Shown here in pieces: positions 14,617 to 22,624 of a stretch of DNA of 64,000 bases. Numbering within the stretch: position 1 is the first letter of the stretch; every line of letters starts with the position of its first letter. A program made the position numbers and the translations under genes. The stretch comes from Chromohalobacter israelensis (GTDB lineage Bacteria; Pseudomonadota; Gammaproteobacteria; Pseudomonadales; Halomonadaceae), in the NCBI GenBank assembly GCA_000761475.1, contig JQNW01000010.1:36789-100788 (forward strand), read 5' to 3'. The notes below the pieces were generated by a model. That model made no database searches, was not told the DNA's origin, and was given only the letters and a program-made list of their open reading frames with translations.

Positions 14617-16420
14617 GGCGCGTCTCGACATCGGCAACCCGCTCGGGGCGCGCATAGAGGAAGCCCTGCACCATGGCGCACCCCTGGGCCAGGAGGAAGT
14701 CACGCTGCTCCTCGGTTTCCACACCCTCGGCGACCACGTCCAGCTCCAGCCCCCGCGCCATGGCCAGTACCGCCGAGGTGATCGCCGCGTCGGCACTGTC
14801 CTCGGGCAGGGCCCGCACGAAGGCCCGGTCGAGTTTCAGCTTGTCCACCGGCAGTTGCTTGAGATACGCCATCGAGGAATAGCCGGTACCGAAATCGTCG
14901 ATGGCGATCGGATGGCCCTTGTCGCGCAGGGCGACGAGTCGCGCCGAGATATCCCCGGCCCGCTCGTCGAGCAGTACCGATTCGGTCAGCTCCAGCCCCA
15001 GCATAGCGGCCGGCACGTGATACTTGGCCAGGCTGGCGGACAGCTTGGCCTCGAGGTCGCCCTGGATGAGCTGCACCGCGGAGATGTTGATCCACACCGG
15101 CACGAACGACACCCCTTGCTGGCGCCAGGCCGCCACCTGGGCGCAGGCGCGCTCGATCACCCAGTCGCCCAGCGCGGTCATCAACCCGTGACGTTCGGCC
15201 AGGGGAATGAAGCTGGCCGGCGAAATCATGCCCTGTGTCGGATGGTACCAGCGCAGCAGGGCTTCCATCCCGGCCAGCCGCCCATCGTCGAGATAGTGCT
15301 GTGTCTGGTAGAAAAGCTCCAGTTGAGTGCCATGCGCCAGCGCCTGGCGCAATTCGTTGAGCAGTTCGAGCTGCGGATCGCCTTCCACCTCCAGCGAGGG
15401 ACGAAAGCGACGGCTGTGGTTGCGCCCGTGACGCTTGGCGGCATACAGCGCCGACTCCAGCCGCTGGAACAGGACCCCGGCATCGCGGCCATCGTCGGGG
15501 GACCGGCAACTGCCGATGGTGAGCCCCAGGCGCAGCGGCGTCTCGCCGATCTCGAAGGGCTCGCTGAGGTGTCCCCGCAGTTCCTCCACCCATTGCTCGT
15601 GATCATCGAAGGTCGTGGTGCGGATGGCCATGAACTCGTCGCCCCCCAGGCGTCCTACCACGCCCCCGGCGACGAAGGCCGCGAGCCGCTGACCGAAACG
15701 CGACAGCAGACGGTCCCCCTTGTCGACGCCCATGGCATCGTTGACCGCCTTGAAGCCGTCGATATCGATGAGCGCGATGTCCAGCTCCTCCCCCGCCCGC
15801 AGGCGCTGCAGGCGTGATGCCAGCAAGTCGTGCAAGCGCCGCCGATTAGGTAGTCCGGTCAACGGGTCCTCGAAGCCGATGCGCTGAAGATCCTGCTCCC
15901 GCGCCTTGTGGCGGCTGATGTCGGTAAACAGCCCCACGTAGTGCGTCACGCGTCCCTTGGCATCGGTCACGACGTGCACCCGCAACCACTCGGGGAACTC
16001 GTCGCCATGCTTGCGCTGATTCCAGACCTCGCCCTCCCACTGCCCGGTGGCATTGAGGGTCTGCCAGTATCGTTCGTAGAAAGCCTTGTCGTGGCGTCCG
16101 GACGACAGTACCGAAGGGTCGAGGCCGCGAATCTCGTCGTCGCTATACCCGGTAATCTGCGTGAAGGCCGGGTTCACCGCCTGGATACGGTTCTGGGCGT
16201 TGGAGATCAGCACGCCATCGGGCGACAAGGTGAGGGCCGTCTCGGTCAAGCGACGACGCGTCGCTTCCAGACGGATTTGCCGCCAGGCGTCCCATCCTCC
16301 CACCAGCACCACGGCCAATGCCGCCATTCGCAACATCAGCGTCGGCAAAAGGCTCATGGAAGCCATGGCGGCAATGCCCGTCCAAACCAGGGGACGGTTA
16401 AGCGTGAAGACGGACCACAT
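14585..16420 (-). CDS. PAS-GGDEF-EAL cyclic-di-GMP signalling protein
   Basis: Encodes 611 residues. One hydrophobic segment at ~15-45 (LLPTLMLRMAALAVVLVGGW) precedes a PAS domain (~60-175) with VNPAFTQITGYSDDEI. A GGDEF domain (~180-345) has DPLTGLPNRRR, IDIDGFKAVND and an intact RLGGDEFMAI, without an obvious RxxD inhibitory site. An EAL domain (~355-600) has MEALLRWYHP, LELTES, IDDFGTGYSSMAYLKQLPVD and AEGVETEEQ, all key residues intact. Both cyclase and phosphodiesterase activity are therefore possible. The PAS domain lacks the LOV cysteine motif, so it is not an evident flavin photosensor. No good ribosome-binding site precedes the ATG at 16420; later Met codons are possible starts. Confidence 0.92.
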   Translation of the reverse strand: MWSVFTLNRPLVWTGIAAMASMSLLPTLMLRMAALAVVLVGGWDAWRQIRLEATRRRLTETALTLSPDGVLISNAQNRIQAVNPAFTQITGYSDDEIRGLDPSVLSSGRHDKAFYERYWQTLNATGQWEGEVWNQRKHGDEFPEWLRVHVVTDAKGRVTHYVGLFTDISRHKAREQDLQRIGFEDPLTGLPNRRRLHDLLASRLQRLRAGEELDIALIDIDGFKAVNDAMGVDKGDRLLSRFGQRLAAFVAGGVVGRLGGDEFMAIRTTTFDDHEQWVEELRGHLSEPFEIGETPLRLGLTIGSCRSPDDGRDAGVLFQRLESALYAAKRHGRNHSRRFRPSLEVEGDPQLELLNELRQALAHGTQLELFYQTQHYLDDGRLAGMEALLRWYHPTQGMISPASFIPLAERHGLMTALGDWVIERACAQVAAWRQQGVSFVPVWINISAVQLIQGDLEAKLSASLAKYHVPAAMLGLELTESVLLDERAGDISARLVALRDKGHPIAIDDFGTGYSSMAYLKQLPVDKLKLDRAFVRALPEDSADAAITSAVLAMARGLELDVVAEGVETEEQRDFLLAQGCAMVQGFLYARPERVADVETRLRRDAEVSLP

Positions 16421-16633
16421 GACGTGTTATCGGCTCGAATCAAATGGAGGTTCGTTGAATTGCAGGCATCATGCCCCTTCTCTTGCGATGGGCGCAACCC
16501 GCACCCATCCGCGGATTGCACCCGATGAGCGCGCCCGGTAGGCTGGCTCGGCGTGCATTCATCCGGCACTGCCAGTAGACTAGGGCGTCCGTGCTCTGCG
16601 ACGCACCACAATTTCGACTCTCGGAACGACTCA

Positions 16634-17149
16634 GTGACCAAGCAACACTCTTTTGAGCGTGAGGAGCTGCTGCAATGCAGCCAGGGCGAACTCTTCGGCC
16701 CCGGTAATGCGCAACTGCCGGCTCCCAACATGCTGATGCTCGACCGTGTCGTCCGCATCTGCGAAGAAGGCGGCCACTACGGCAAGGGCGAGCTCATCGC
16801 CGAACTCGACATCCACCCGGACCTGTGGTTCTTCGACTGCCACTTTCCCGGCGATCCCGTCATGCCCGGATGCCTCGGCCTGGATGCCATGTGGCAGCTG
16901 GTCGGTTTCCATCTGGGCTGGCTGGGTCACCCCGGACGCGGACGCGCGCTCGGCTGTGGCGAAGTCAAGTTCTCGGGCCAGATCCTGCCGGATGCCAACA
17001 AGGTTACCTATCATATCCACATGAAACGGGTAATCACGCGCCGCCTGATCCTGGGCATTGCCGACGGCACCGTCTCCGTGGACGGTCGTGAAATCTATCA
17101 GGCCAACGATTTGCGCGTCGGCCTGTTTACCTCCACTGCGAACTTCTGA
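16634..17149 (+). CDS. fabA: 3-hydroxydecanoyl-ACP dehydratase/isomerase FabA
   Basis: Encodes 171 residues from a GTG start at 16634, which gives the standard FabA length and N-terminus ([20 protein letters not shown]). In-frame upstream sequence is unlike FabA. Catalytic His70 is in [13 protein letters not shown] and Asp84 in [12 protein letters not shown]. FabA dehydrates 3-hydroxydecanoyl-ACP and isomerises trans-2 to cis-3-decenoyl-ACP, the branch point of anaerobic unsaturated fatty acid synthesis. fabB follows 13 bases downstream. The 213 bases upstream (16421-16633) contain no clear promoter; TAGACT near 16576 is a weak -10 candidate. Confidence 0.97.
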   Translation: MTKQHSFEREELLQCSQGELFGPGNAQLPAPNMLMLDRVVRICEEGGHYGKGELIAELDIHPDLWFFDCHFPGDPVMPGCLGLDAMWQLVGFHLGWLGHPGRGRALGCGEVKFSGQILPDANKVTYHIHMKRVITRRLILGIADGTVSVDGREIYQANDLRVGLFTSTANF

Positions 17150-17162
17150 TCGGGAGGCTTCC

Positions 17163-18380
17163 ATGCGACGAGTGGTAGTCACCGGCCTGGGCATCGTGTC
17201 CTGCCTGGGCAACGACCAGCAACAGGTACTGGACGCGCTGCGCAACGGACGCTCGGGTATTCGCTTCAAGGACGAATACGCCGAACGCGGTTTCCGCAGC
17301 CACGTGGCCGGCGTGGTCGACATCGATCTCGATACCTTGATCGACCGCAAGCTACGCCGCTTCATGGGCGACGCGGCGGCCTTCGCCTATGTCTCCATGG
17401 ACCAGGCCATCCGCGACGCGGGACTCGAAGAGAGTGACATATCCAGCGAACGCACCGGCCTGATCGCCGGCTCCGGCGGCGCGAGCAGCGCCAACCAGGT
17501 CGAGGCCGCCGACGTGCTGCGCGAAAAGGGGCTGCGTCGGGTCGGGCCGTATCGCGTCACGCGCACCATGGGCAGCACCGTGTCCGCCTGCCTGGCGACG
17601 CCGTTCAAGATCAAGGGCGTCAACTACTCGATTTCCTCCGCCTGCGCCACGTCGGCCCACTGCATCGGCAGTGCCGTCGAGCAGATTCAGCTCGGCAAGC
17701 AGGATGTGGTCTTCGCGGGCGGCGGCGAGGAAGAGCACTGGACGCTGTCCTGCCTGTTCGATGCCATGGGTGCGCTGTCGACCAGTTACAATGATTCCCC
17801 CGAGACGGCATCACGCCCTTACGACGCCTCGCGCGATGGCTTCGTCATCGCCGGCGGCGGCGGCATGCTCGTTCTCGAGGAGCTGGAGCACGCCAAGGCA
17901 CGCGGCGCCAAGATCTACGCCGAGATCGTGGGCTACGGCGCCACGTCCGACGGCTACGATATGGTCGCACCGTCCGGTGAAGGCGCCGCCCGCTGCATGC
18001 GCCAGGCCATGGCGACTGTGGACGGCCCCATTGACTACATCAACACCCATGGCACGTCCACGCCCGTAGGCGACATCGCCGAACTCAAGGCGATACGCGA
18101 AGTGTTCGGCGACACCACGCCAGCCATGAGCTCCACCAAGTCGCTGACCGGCCACTCGCTGGGGGCCACCGGCGTGCAGGAAACCATCTACTCGTTGTTG
18201 ATGATGGAGCACGCCTTCATCGCCGCATCGGCCAACATCGACGAACTCGACGATGCCGCGCAGGGCTTCGATATCGTGAAAACGCGGCGCGACGAGGCCG
18301 CCATCGAGCGCGTGCTGTCCAACAGCTTCGGGTTCGGCGGCACCAACGCCTGTCTGGTCCTGCAACGCTACCGGGACTGA
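17163..18380 (+). CDS. fabB: 3-oxoacyl-ACP synthase I FabB
   Basis: Encodes 405 residues, matching E. coli FabB. The Cys-His-His triad is visible: Cys161 in [12 protein letters not shown], His in [11 protein letters not shown] and His in [27 protein letters not shown] residues near the C-terminus are conserved. It elongates cis-3-decenoyl-ACP made by FabA. GGGAGG lies 9 bases before the ATG at 17163. The fabA-fabB pairing is the standard gammaproteobacterial operon. Confidence 0.97.
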   Translation: MRRVVVTGLGIVSCLGNDQQQVLDALRNGRSGIRFKDEYAERGFRSHVAGVVDIDLDTLIDRKLRRFMGDAAAFAYVSMDQAIRDAGLEESDISSERTGLIAGSGGASSANQVEAADVLREKGLRRVGPYRVTRTMGSTVSACLATPFKIKGVNYSISSACATSAHCIGSAVEQIQLGKQDVVFAGGGEEEHWTLSCLFDAMGALSTSYNDSPETASRPYDASRDGFVIAGGGGMLVLEELEHAKARGAKIYAEIVGYGATSDGYDMVAPSGEGAARCMRQAMATVDGPIDYINTHGTSTPVGDIAELKAIREVFGDTTPAMSSTKSLTGHSLGATGVQETIYSLLMMEHAFIAASANIDELDDAAQGFDIVKTRRDEAAIERVLSNSFGFGGTNACLVLQRYRD

Positions 18381-18413
18381 TCGGCGCCATACCGCTTGCG
18401 GTCGCGTAATGCC

Positions 18414-18441
18414 AAGGGGCGCCTCTCGAGAGGCGCCCCTT
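18414..18441. terminator. Perfect palindrome between fabB and the convergent acyltransferase gene
   Basis: AAGGGGCGCCTCTC / GAGAGGCGCCCCTT is a 14-bp perfect inverted repeat without a loop spacer, 33 bases after the fabB stop and 36 bases from the end of the convergent gene. The T-run is weak on the plus side (GCGTTTG). It is likely a bidirectional terminator. Confidence 0.75.
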
Positions 18442-18477
18442 GCGTTTGATCATCCGCGGGATCTCGCCGCCTGGCCA

Positions 18478-19233
18478 TCAAGCGGGAACCTTGGCAGCCT
18501 CCCCCTCGGCGGCGGGGCGCGGTACCGCCGATATCTCGGTGAGTTGCGCCTCGATCCAGTGCTCCACCTCGGCCAGCACGTCCTCGGCCGAGCGCCCCTG
18601 CGTCTCGATCGGCGCGCCCACGACCACATTCAGATGTCCCGGCTTCTTGACCCAATGCTTGCCCGGCCAGTGCTCGCCGGCGTTGTGAGCCACCGGGAGG
18701 ACCGGCACGCCGGCGCGACAGGCGATCACCACGCCGCTCTTGTTGTAGCGCTTGCGCTGCCCCGGCGCCACACGAGTGCCTTCCGGGAAGATGAGCACCG
18801 AGAGCCCCTCCGACAACCGCTGCATGCCCTGCTCCAGTACCATGCGCATGGCCCGCGACGGCCGCGAGCGATCCAGCGCGATGGGCTTGATCAAGCGCAA
18901 CCCCCACCCGAAGACCGGCAGATTGAGCAGCTCGCGCTTGAGCACCGTGCAGATGGGCACCTTGAGCAGTTGCAGAAACAGGGTTTCCCATTCGCTCTGG
19001 TGATTGGCCAGCACGACGCAAGGGCCTTCCGGCACGTTCTCGCGCCCCCTGACGTGGTAGCGGACTCCGCAGGCGATCGCGAACCAGCGCAGAATGAAGC
19101 GGTTATGCAGGTTGAGGAGTCGAAACCGCGAAAACAGCGGGACCAGGGGTGCGATCGGCAGCAGGCATAGGCCACTGACCAGCAAGGCCAGAAAATAACC
19201 GGCGTAGAACAACACGCTGCGCAGCACATTCAT
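18478..19233 (-). CDS. plsC: 1-acyl-sn-glycerol-3-phosphate acyltransferase (PlsC family)
   Basis: Encodes 251 residues. An N-terminal hydrophobic anchor (SVLFYAGYFLALLVSGLCLL) precedes acyltransferase block I NHQSEWETLF (His catalytic; the usual NHxSxxD has E/W here), block III LIFPEGTR and block IV GVPVLPVAHNAG. It should acylate lysophosphatidic acid or a related glycerolipid at the inner membrane. The ATG at 19233 has GGAGG upstream and overlaps the stop of the preceding gene by four bases (ATGA), so the two form an operon. The C-terminal ~15 residues are Ala/Pro-rich. Confidence 0.9.
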   Translation of the reverse strand: MNVLRSVLFYAGYFLALLVSGLCLLPIAPLVPLFSRFRLLNLHNRFILRWFAIACGVRYHVRGRENVPEGPCVVLANHQSEWETLFLQLLKVPICTVLKRELLNLPVFGWGLRLIKPIALDRSRPSRAMRMVLEQGMQRLSEGLSVLIFPEGTRVAPGQRKRYNKSGVVIACRAGVPVLPVAHNAGEHWPGKHWVKKPGHLNVVVGAPIETQGRSAEDVLAEVEHWIEAQLTEISAVPRPAAEGEAAKVPA

Positions 19234-20102
19234 GTCGCCGCCTCCTTGTCGTGCAGCCGACACCAGTCGTCCAGCATCCGGCTCAGCTCGAGCCGCCATG
19301 GCTTCTGATGTATGCCGAAGGCATCCAGCACGCGACGGCAGTTGAGCACGCGCCGCAAGGGGTGATCATGGTGATGATGCAGGGCCTGCAAGGTCCCCAG
19401 CGTCAGGTCGCGCCCCTGGCGTTCCAGATGGGTGGCGAGCTGGGTACGCACCACGGAGGCGAAGGTGTAGGGGCTGACCGGTTCGGTGCCCGCCAGATGG
19501 TAGGCTCCCCATGCCTCGGCCCCGCACCCTTGCTGCTGCAACATGCCGATCAGCGCCATGGCCACGGCGTCCGCCGAGGTCGGACACAGGATGACGTCCT
19601 CTGCGGCACGCACCGTCTCCCCGGCCAGCAGGGTGTCGATCAGCCCGGGAAGCCAGGCATGCGCGCCCTCGAGCGCGAACAAAGGCCCCAGACGCACGAT
19701 GAGATGCCGCGGCAAGCGCTGACGGACGCTGTCGCCGGCCACGATCAAGCGTTTCAAGCTCTCGTCACGGGGCGCGGGCGTGACATGCTCGTCGAGCGTC
19801 CCATCGCCGCCGTCCTCGTACAGTTCGTCGGAGACGCACCACACCAGCGGCACGCCGTACTCGAGGCACAGCTCGAGATTGGCCTCGACCGCATCGGCAT
19901 GCGCCATGACCTCGGCGGGCGCCAGCCGCGCCGGGGCCGCCAGCGGGGGCACGATCAAGGCATCCGGCTTCGCCTCGGCCAGTGTCCGGGCCGTGACCTG
20001 CGTCCCTTCGACGATGACCAACTCGGTATCCCGGCGCCGGTTCGCCTCGCGCGCCAGGGCGAGGCTCAAACAGTGTCCCGCATCCGCCAGCAACAGCTTC
20101 AC
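19230..20102 (-). CDS. Sugar-nucleotide reductase-like protein (RmlD/NAD-epimerase superfamily)
   Basis: Encodes 290 residues from a GTG at 20102, which has GAGAGGAGAG directly upstream; the long upstream frame lacks similarity. The N-terminus MKLLLADAGHCLSLALARE replaces the usual GxxGxxG with ADAGHCLS, so cofactor binding may be altered. SDELYEDGGDGTLDEHVTP corresponds to the STDYVFDG...YxE block of RmlD, and HLIVRLGPLF to its R-x-x-W/L block. The catalytic Tyr-Lys pair is not evident. It may be a degenerate or repurposed RmlD-like protein, co-translated with plsC. Function unknown. Confidence 0.7.
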   Translation of the reverse strand: MKLLLADAGHCLSLALAREANRRRDTELVIVEGTQVTARTLAEAKPDALIVPPLAAPARLAPAEVMAHADAVEANLELCLEYGVPLVWCVSDELYEDGGDGTLDEHVTPAPRDESLKRLIVAGDSVRQRLPRHLIVRLGPLFALEGAHAWLPGLIDTLLAGETVRAAEDVILCPTSADAVAMALIGMLQQQGCGAEAWGAYHLAGTEPVSPYTFASVVRTQLATHLERQGRDLTLGTLQALHHHHDHPLRRVLNCRRVLDAFGIHQKPWRLELSRMLDDWCRLHDKEAAT

Positions 20103-20255
20103 GGTCTCTCCTCTCGCATGCTTGTCGTTTCGATTCGCCGGCAATGCCGTCGGCAGGGGCACATACTCGCCCATCGTCGCATTGTCTGTCATCCTCATTC
20201 CCGCCGACAGGACGCGCACGCCCGGCGCGTCGAGACATGACAAGGAGAACGCCCC

Positions 20256-21125
20256 ATGACACTCGCCGTGCGCCAAGCGTGGGATGGCCGCGCTCAACTG
20301 GGCGAAGGCCCGCTCTGGTCCAGCGAACTGCAGGCCCTGGTATTCGTCGACATCCTCGGCGCCCGGCTGATGGCCTACATGCCCGACGACGACACCACGC
20401 ACTGCTGGTCGCTCGAGGAAGCCTGCTGCTGGCTGGCACCCCACCATGACGGCGGCTTCGTCGCCGGCCTGCGCTCGCGCCTGGTCCGCCTGCAACTGGA
20501 TGAAGGCGGCCCACACGTGCTCGAGACCCTGGCGCATCCGGCCGCCGATCGCCCCGGACAACGCCTCAACGACGGCAAGGCCGATCCGGAAGGACGTCTA
20601 TGGTTCGGCACCATGGATGACGCGGAACGCCACGCCAGCGGCGCCCTCTGGCGATTCGATGCCAGCGGCCTGCAGACACTCGACACGCCCTATACCGTGA
20701 CCAACGGCCCCGCGATCAGCCCGGACGGCCAGACGCTGTACCATACGGACAGCCCCGCGCGCACCGTGTATGCCTTCACACGGCACACCGACGGCACCCT
20801 GAGCGACAAGCGGGTGCATCTGCGCTTCGGCGAGGCGGACGGCTATCCCGATGGCATGACCTGCGACACCGAGGGCGGCCTGTGGATCGCCCACTGGGAC
20901 GGCGGCCGCGTGACACGCTTCCTGCCTGACGGCACGCGCGACCGGCACATCGAGGTGCCTGCCTCGCGCGTGACCTGCTGCACCTTCGGCGGCGACGACC
21001 TGTCACGCCTGTATGTTACCACCGCTGCCGTGGGCCGCGATAACGAACCCAAGGCAGGCTCACTGTTCGTGACCGAACCCGGCCTGCGTGGCATGCCTCC
21101 GTGCGCGTATCGTCCCGCGCCCTGA
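20256..21125 (+). CDS. SMP-30/gluconolactonase family protein
   Basis: Encodes 289 residues, a single six-bladed beta-propeller of the SMP-30/regucalcin/gluconolactonase family. Metal-site residues are recognisable: Glu in QLGEGPLW, Asn in GQRLNDGKADPEGRLWFGTM, Asn in TVTNGPAISPDG and Asp in GYPDGMTCD. Members hydrolyse aldonolactones with a divalent metal. AAGGAG precedes the ATG at 20256. It is divergent from the RmlD-like gene across a 153-base gap that must hold both promoters; I see no strong consensus there. Sugar specificity unknown. Confidence 0.9.
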   Translation: MTLAVRQAWDGRAQLGEGPLWSSELQALVFVDILGARLMAYMPDDDTTHCWSLEEACCWLAPHHDGGFVAGLRSRLVRLQLDEGGPHVLETLAHPAADRPGQRLNDGKADPEGRLWFGTMDDAERHASGALWRFDASGLQTLDTPYTVTNGPAISPDGQTLYHTDSPARTVYAFTRHTDGTLSDKRVHLRFGEADGYPDGMTCDTEGGLWIAHWDGGRVTRFLPDGTRDRHIEVPASRVTCCTFGGDDLSRLYVTTAAVGRDNEPKAGSLFVTEPGLRGMPPCAYRPAP

Positions 21126-21142
21126 GACACTCGTCACCATGC

Positions 21143-21170
21143 AAAACGCCACGCCGGCTGGCGTGGCGCT
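21143..21170 (-). terminator. Terminator of hmp
   Basis: On the minus strand GCCACGCC-AGCC-GGCGTGGC is followed by GTTTTG. Stem arms are at 21148-21155 and 21160-21167, in the 61-base gap between convergent hmp and the SMP-30 gene. Confidence 0.8.
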
Positions 21171-21186
21171 CAGGAGCGCGGCCTTC

Positions 21187-22368
21187 TCAGGCGGCGCTGT
21201 CCAACGGCTCGGCGGGCCCGAAGAACTCATGATGCCGCCGGCTGGCCGCGACACCGAGTGCGCTCAGCGCAGCCTCCATGTTGCGCATGAACCCCGCCGG
21301 CCCGACCAGGTAGCACTGGGCATCGCGCGGCAGATAGCGCGACAGCAGGTTGGCGTCCACATGACCGCCGTGTGTCGGTGCATCTTCCGCCCGTGGCTGC
21401 GAATACACGGTGATCACCTCCAGCAACGCCGGGTAATCCGCCTCGAGCCGCGCCAGCTCGTCCGCGAAGGCATGCACCGCTCCATCGCGCGCGGCGTGCA
21501 GATAGACCACCCGGCGCCCGGCGGCGAGCGCCTGCCGTGCCAGCGGCACCATCGGGGTCTGGCCGACGCCCGCGCTGATCAACATCACCGGCGATGTGCC
21601 CTCGTCCAGCGTCAGATGGCCGGCCGGCGGCAACAGCTCCAGCGTATCGCCCTCGGCCAGGCGATCATGGAAATGGCGGCTGACCTTGCCCCCCTCCTCG
21701 CGCTTGATGGATACGCGGTAGGTCTCCCCGTCGGGCGAGGCTGACAGGCTATAGTGGCGATGCACGATCTCGCCGTCGATCGTCAGCTTGAAGCCGATGT
21801 ATTGCCCAGGGCGATGCGCGGCGACGGGGCCGCCGTCCACCGGCGCCAGCACGAAGGAGGTGATCACGGCGCTTTCGGGGCGCTTGGCGGCGATACGGAA
21901 GGTCCGCGTACCTTCCCAGCCCCCCGGCTGCGCGGCGAAGTCGCGATAGCGGCGGGCTTCCTTCTCGATCAGCAAGCCCGCCAGTTCCTCGTATAGCGCC
22001 CCCCAGGCATCGGCGACCTCGTCCGTCACCGCATCGCCCAACACCTCGCCGATCGCCGCCATCAGGCATTCGCCGACGATCGGATAGTGCTCGGGCCGTA
22101 TGCCCAGCGAGACATGCTTGTCGACGATGATGCCCAGCACTTCGTCGAGGCGCTGCGGCGTGTGGCGCAGCTGGACATAGCCGACGACGGCGCCCGCCAG
22201 GGCCCGGGGCTGTCCGCCCGTATGCTGATGAGTGGCGTTGAACAGTGTCTTCACTTCCGGATAGCGCGCGAACATCAGCGGATAGAAGCGCTGCGCGATG
22301 GCCTCGATGTGTTCGGCGACGACGGGCGTGGTGGCAGCAATGACGGATTCCTGGGCGGATGTAAGCAT
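21187..22368 (-). CDS. hmp: Flavohaemoglobin, nitric oxide dioxygenase
   Basis: Encodes 393 residues (E. coli Hmp has 396). The globin domain covers ~1-140, with proximal His in IIVDKHVSLGIRPEHYPIVG and distal-pocket Tyr/Gln in the B/E helices (QRFYPLMF). A ferredoxin-reductase FAD domain (~150-255) has HRHYSLSASPDG, and an NAD domain (~260-393) has ISAGVGQTPMVPLA and YLVGPAGFM. It converts NO and O2 to nitrate using NAD(P)H. The ATG at 22368 has AAGGAG upstream. It is divergent from norR and has a sigma-54 promoter, so NorR-dependent induction by NO is expected. Confidence 0.97.
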   Translation of the reverse strand: MLTSAQESVIAATTPVVAEHIEAIAQRFYPLMFARYPEVKTLFNATHQHTGGQPRALAGAVVGYVQLRHTPQRLDEVLGIIVDKHVSLGIRPEHYPIVGECLMAAIGEVLGDAVTDEVADAWGALYEELAGLLIEKEARRYRDFAAQPGGWEGTRTFRIAAKRPESAVITSFVLAPVDGGPVAAHRPGQYIGFKLTIDGEIVHRHYSLSASPDGETYRVSIKREEGGKVSRHFHDRLAEGDTLELLPPAGHLTLDEGTSPVMLISAGVGQTPMVPLARQALAAGRRVVYLHAARDGAVHAFADELARLEADYPALLEVITVYSQPRAEDAPTHGGHVDANLLSRYLPRDAQCYLVGPAGFMRNMEAALSALGVAASRRHHEFFGPAEPLDSAA

Positions 22369-22415
22369 GACGACTCCTTGGATAAAGGTTCTGCACAAGA
22401 TGCATTCCCTCTATC

Positions 22416-22430
22416 GCAAGCAGAGTGCCA
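22416..22430 (-). promoter_or_regulatory. Sigma-54 promoter of hmp
   Basis: The minus strand reads TGGCAC-TCTGC-TTGC, an exact -24/-12 consensus (TGGCAC-N5-TTGC), about 48 bases upstream of the hmp start codon. The expected transcription start is near 22404. Confidence 0.88.
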
Positions 22431-22560
22431 AGCTGGCCCGGCGCGCCGCCACCGCGACATCGTGCCACGCCCTCGCCTTGCAGGCCTTGTCACAGGCGGG
22501 CTCATGTCCTGTCCACTCCGTCGCTGCCCGCCACCTCGGCTTGCCCCGGGCACGACAGAT

Positions 22561-22624
22561 GTCAGAATGACACCGACAAAGCCTGTCCATGTGACACCAT
22601 TCACCGAAAGAGTGTGAAAATGAC
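22561..22624. promoter_or_regulatory. Candidate NorR enhancer sites (three GT-N7-AC elements)
   Basis: GTCAGAATGAC (22561-22571) is a perfect GTCA-N3-TGAC palindrome. GTCCATGTGAC (22585-22595) and GTGAAAATGAC (22614-22624) each differ at one palindrome position. All three fit the GT-N7-AC core of NorR sites. They lie ~160-220 bases upstream of the predicted hmp start, suitable for a sigma-54 enhancer, and the last overlaps the norR start codon, so autoregulation is possible. A weaker match, GTCCTGTCCAC, is at 22506-22516. Confidence 0.65.

Noticed and set aside
14585..16420. PAS domain of the GGDEF-EAL protein as the missing blue-light LOV sensor
   Set aside because: The PAS core lacks the GxNCRFLQ cysteine motif required for a LOV flavin adduct.
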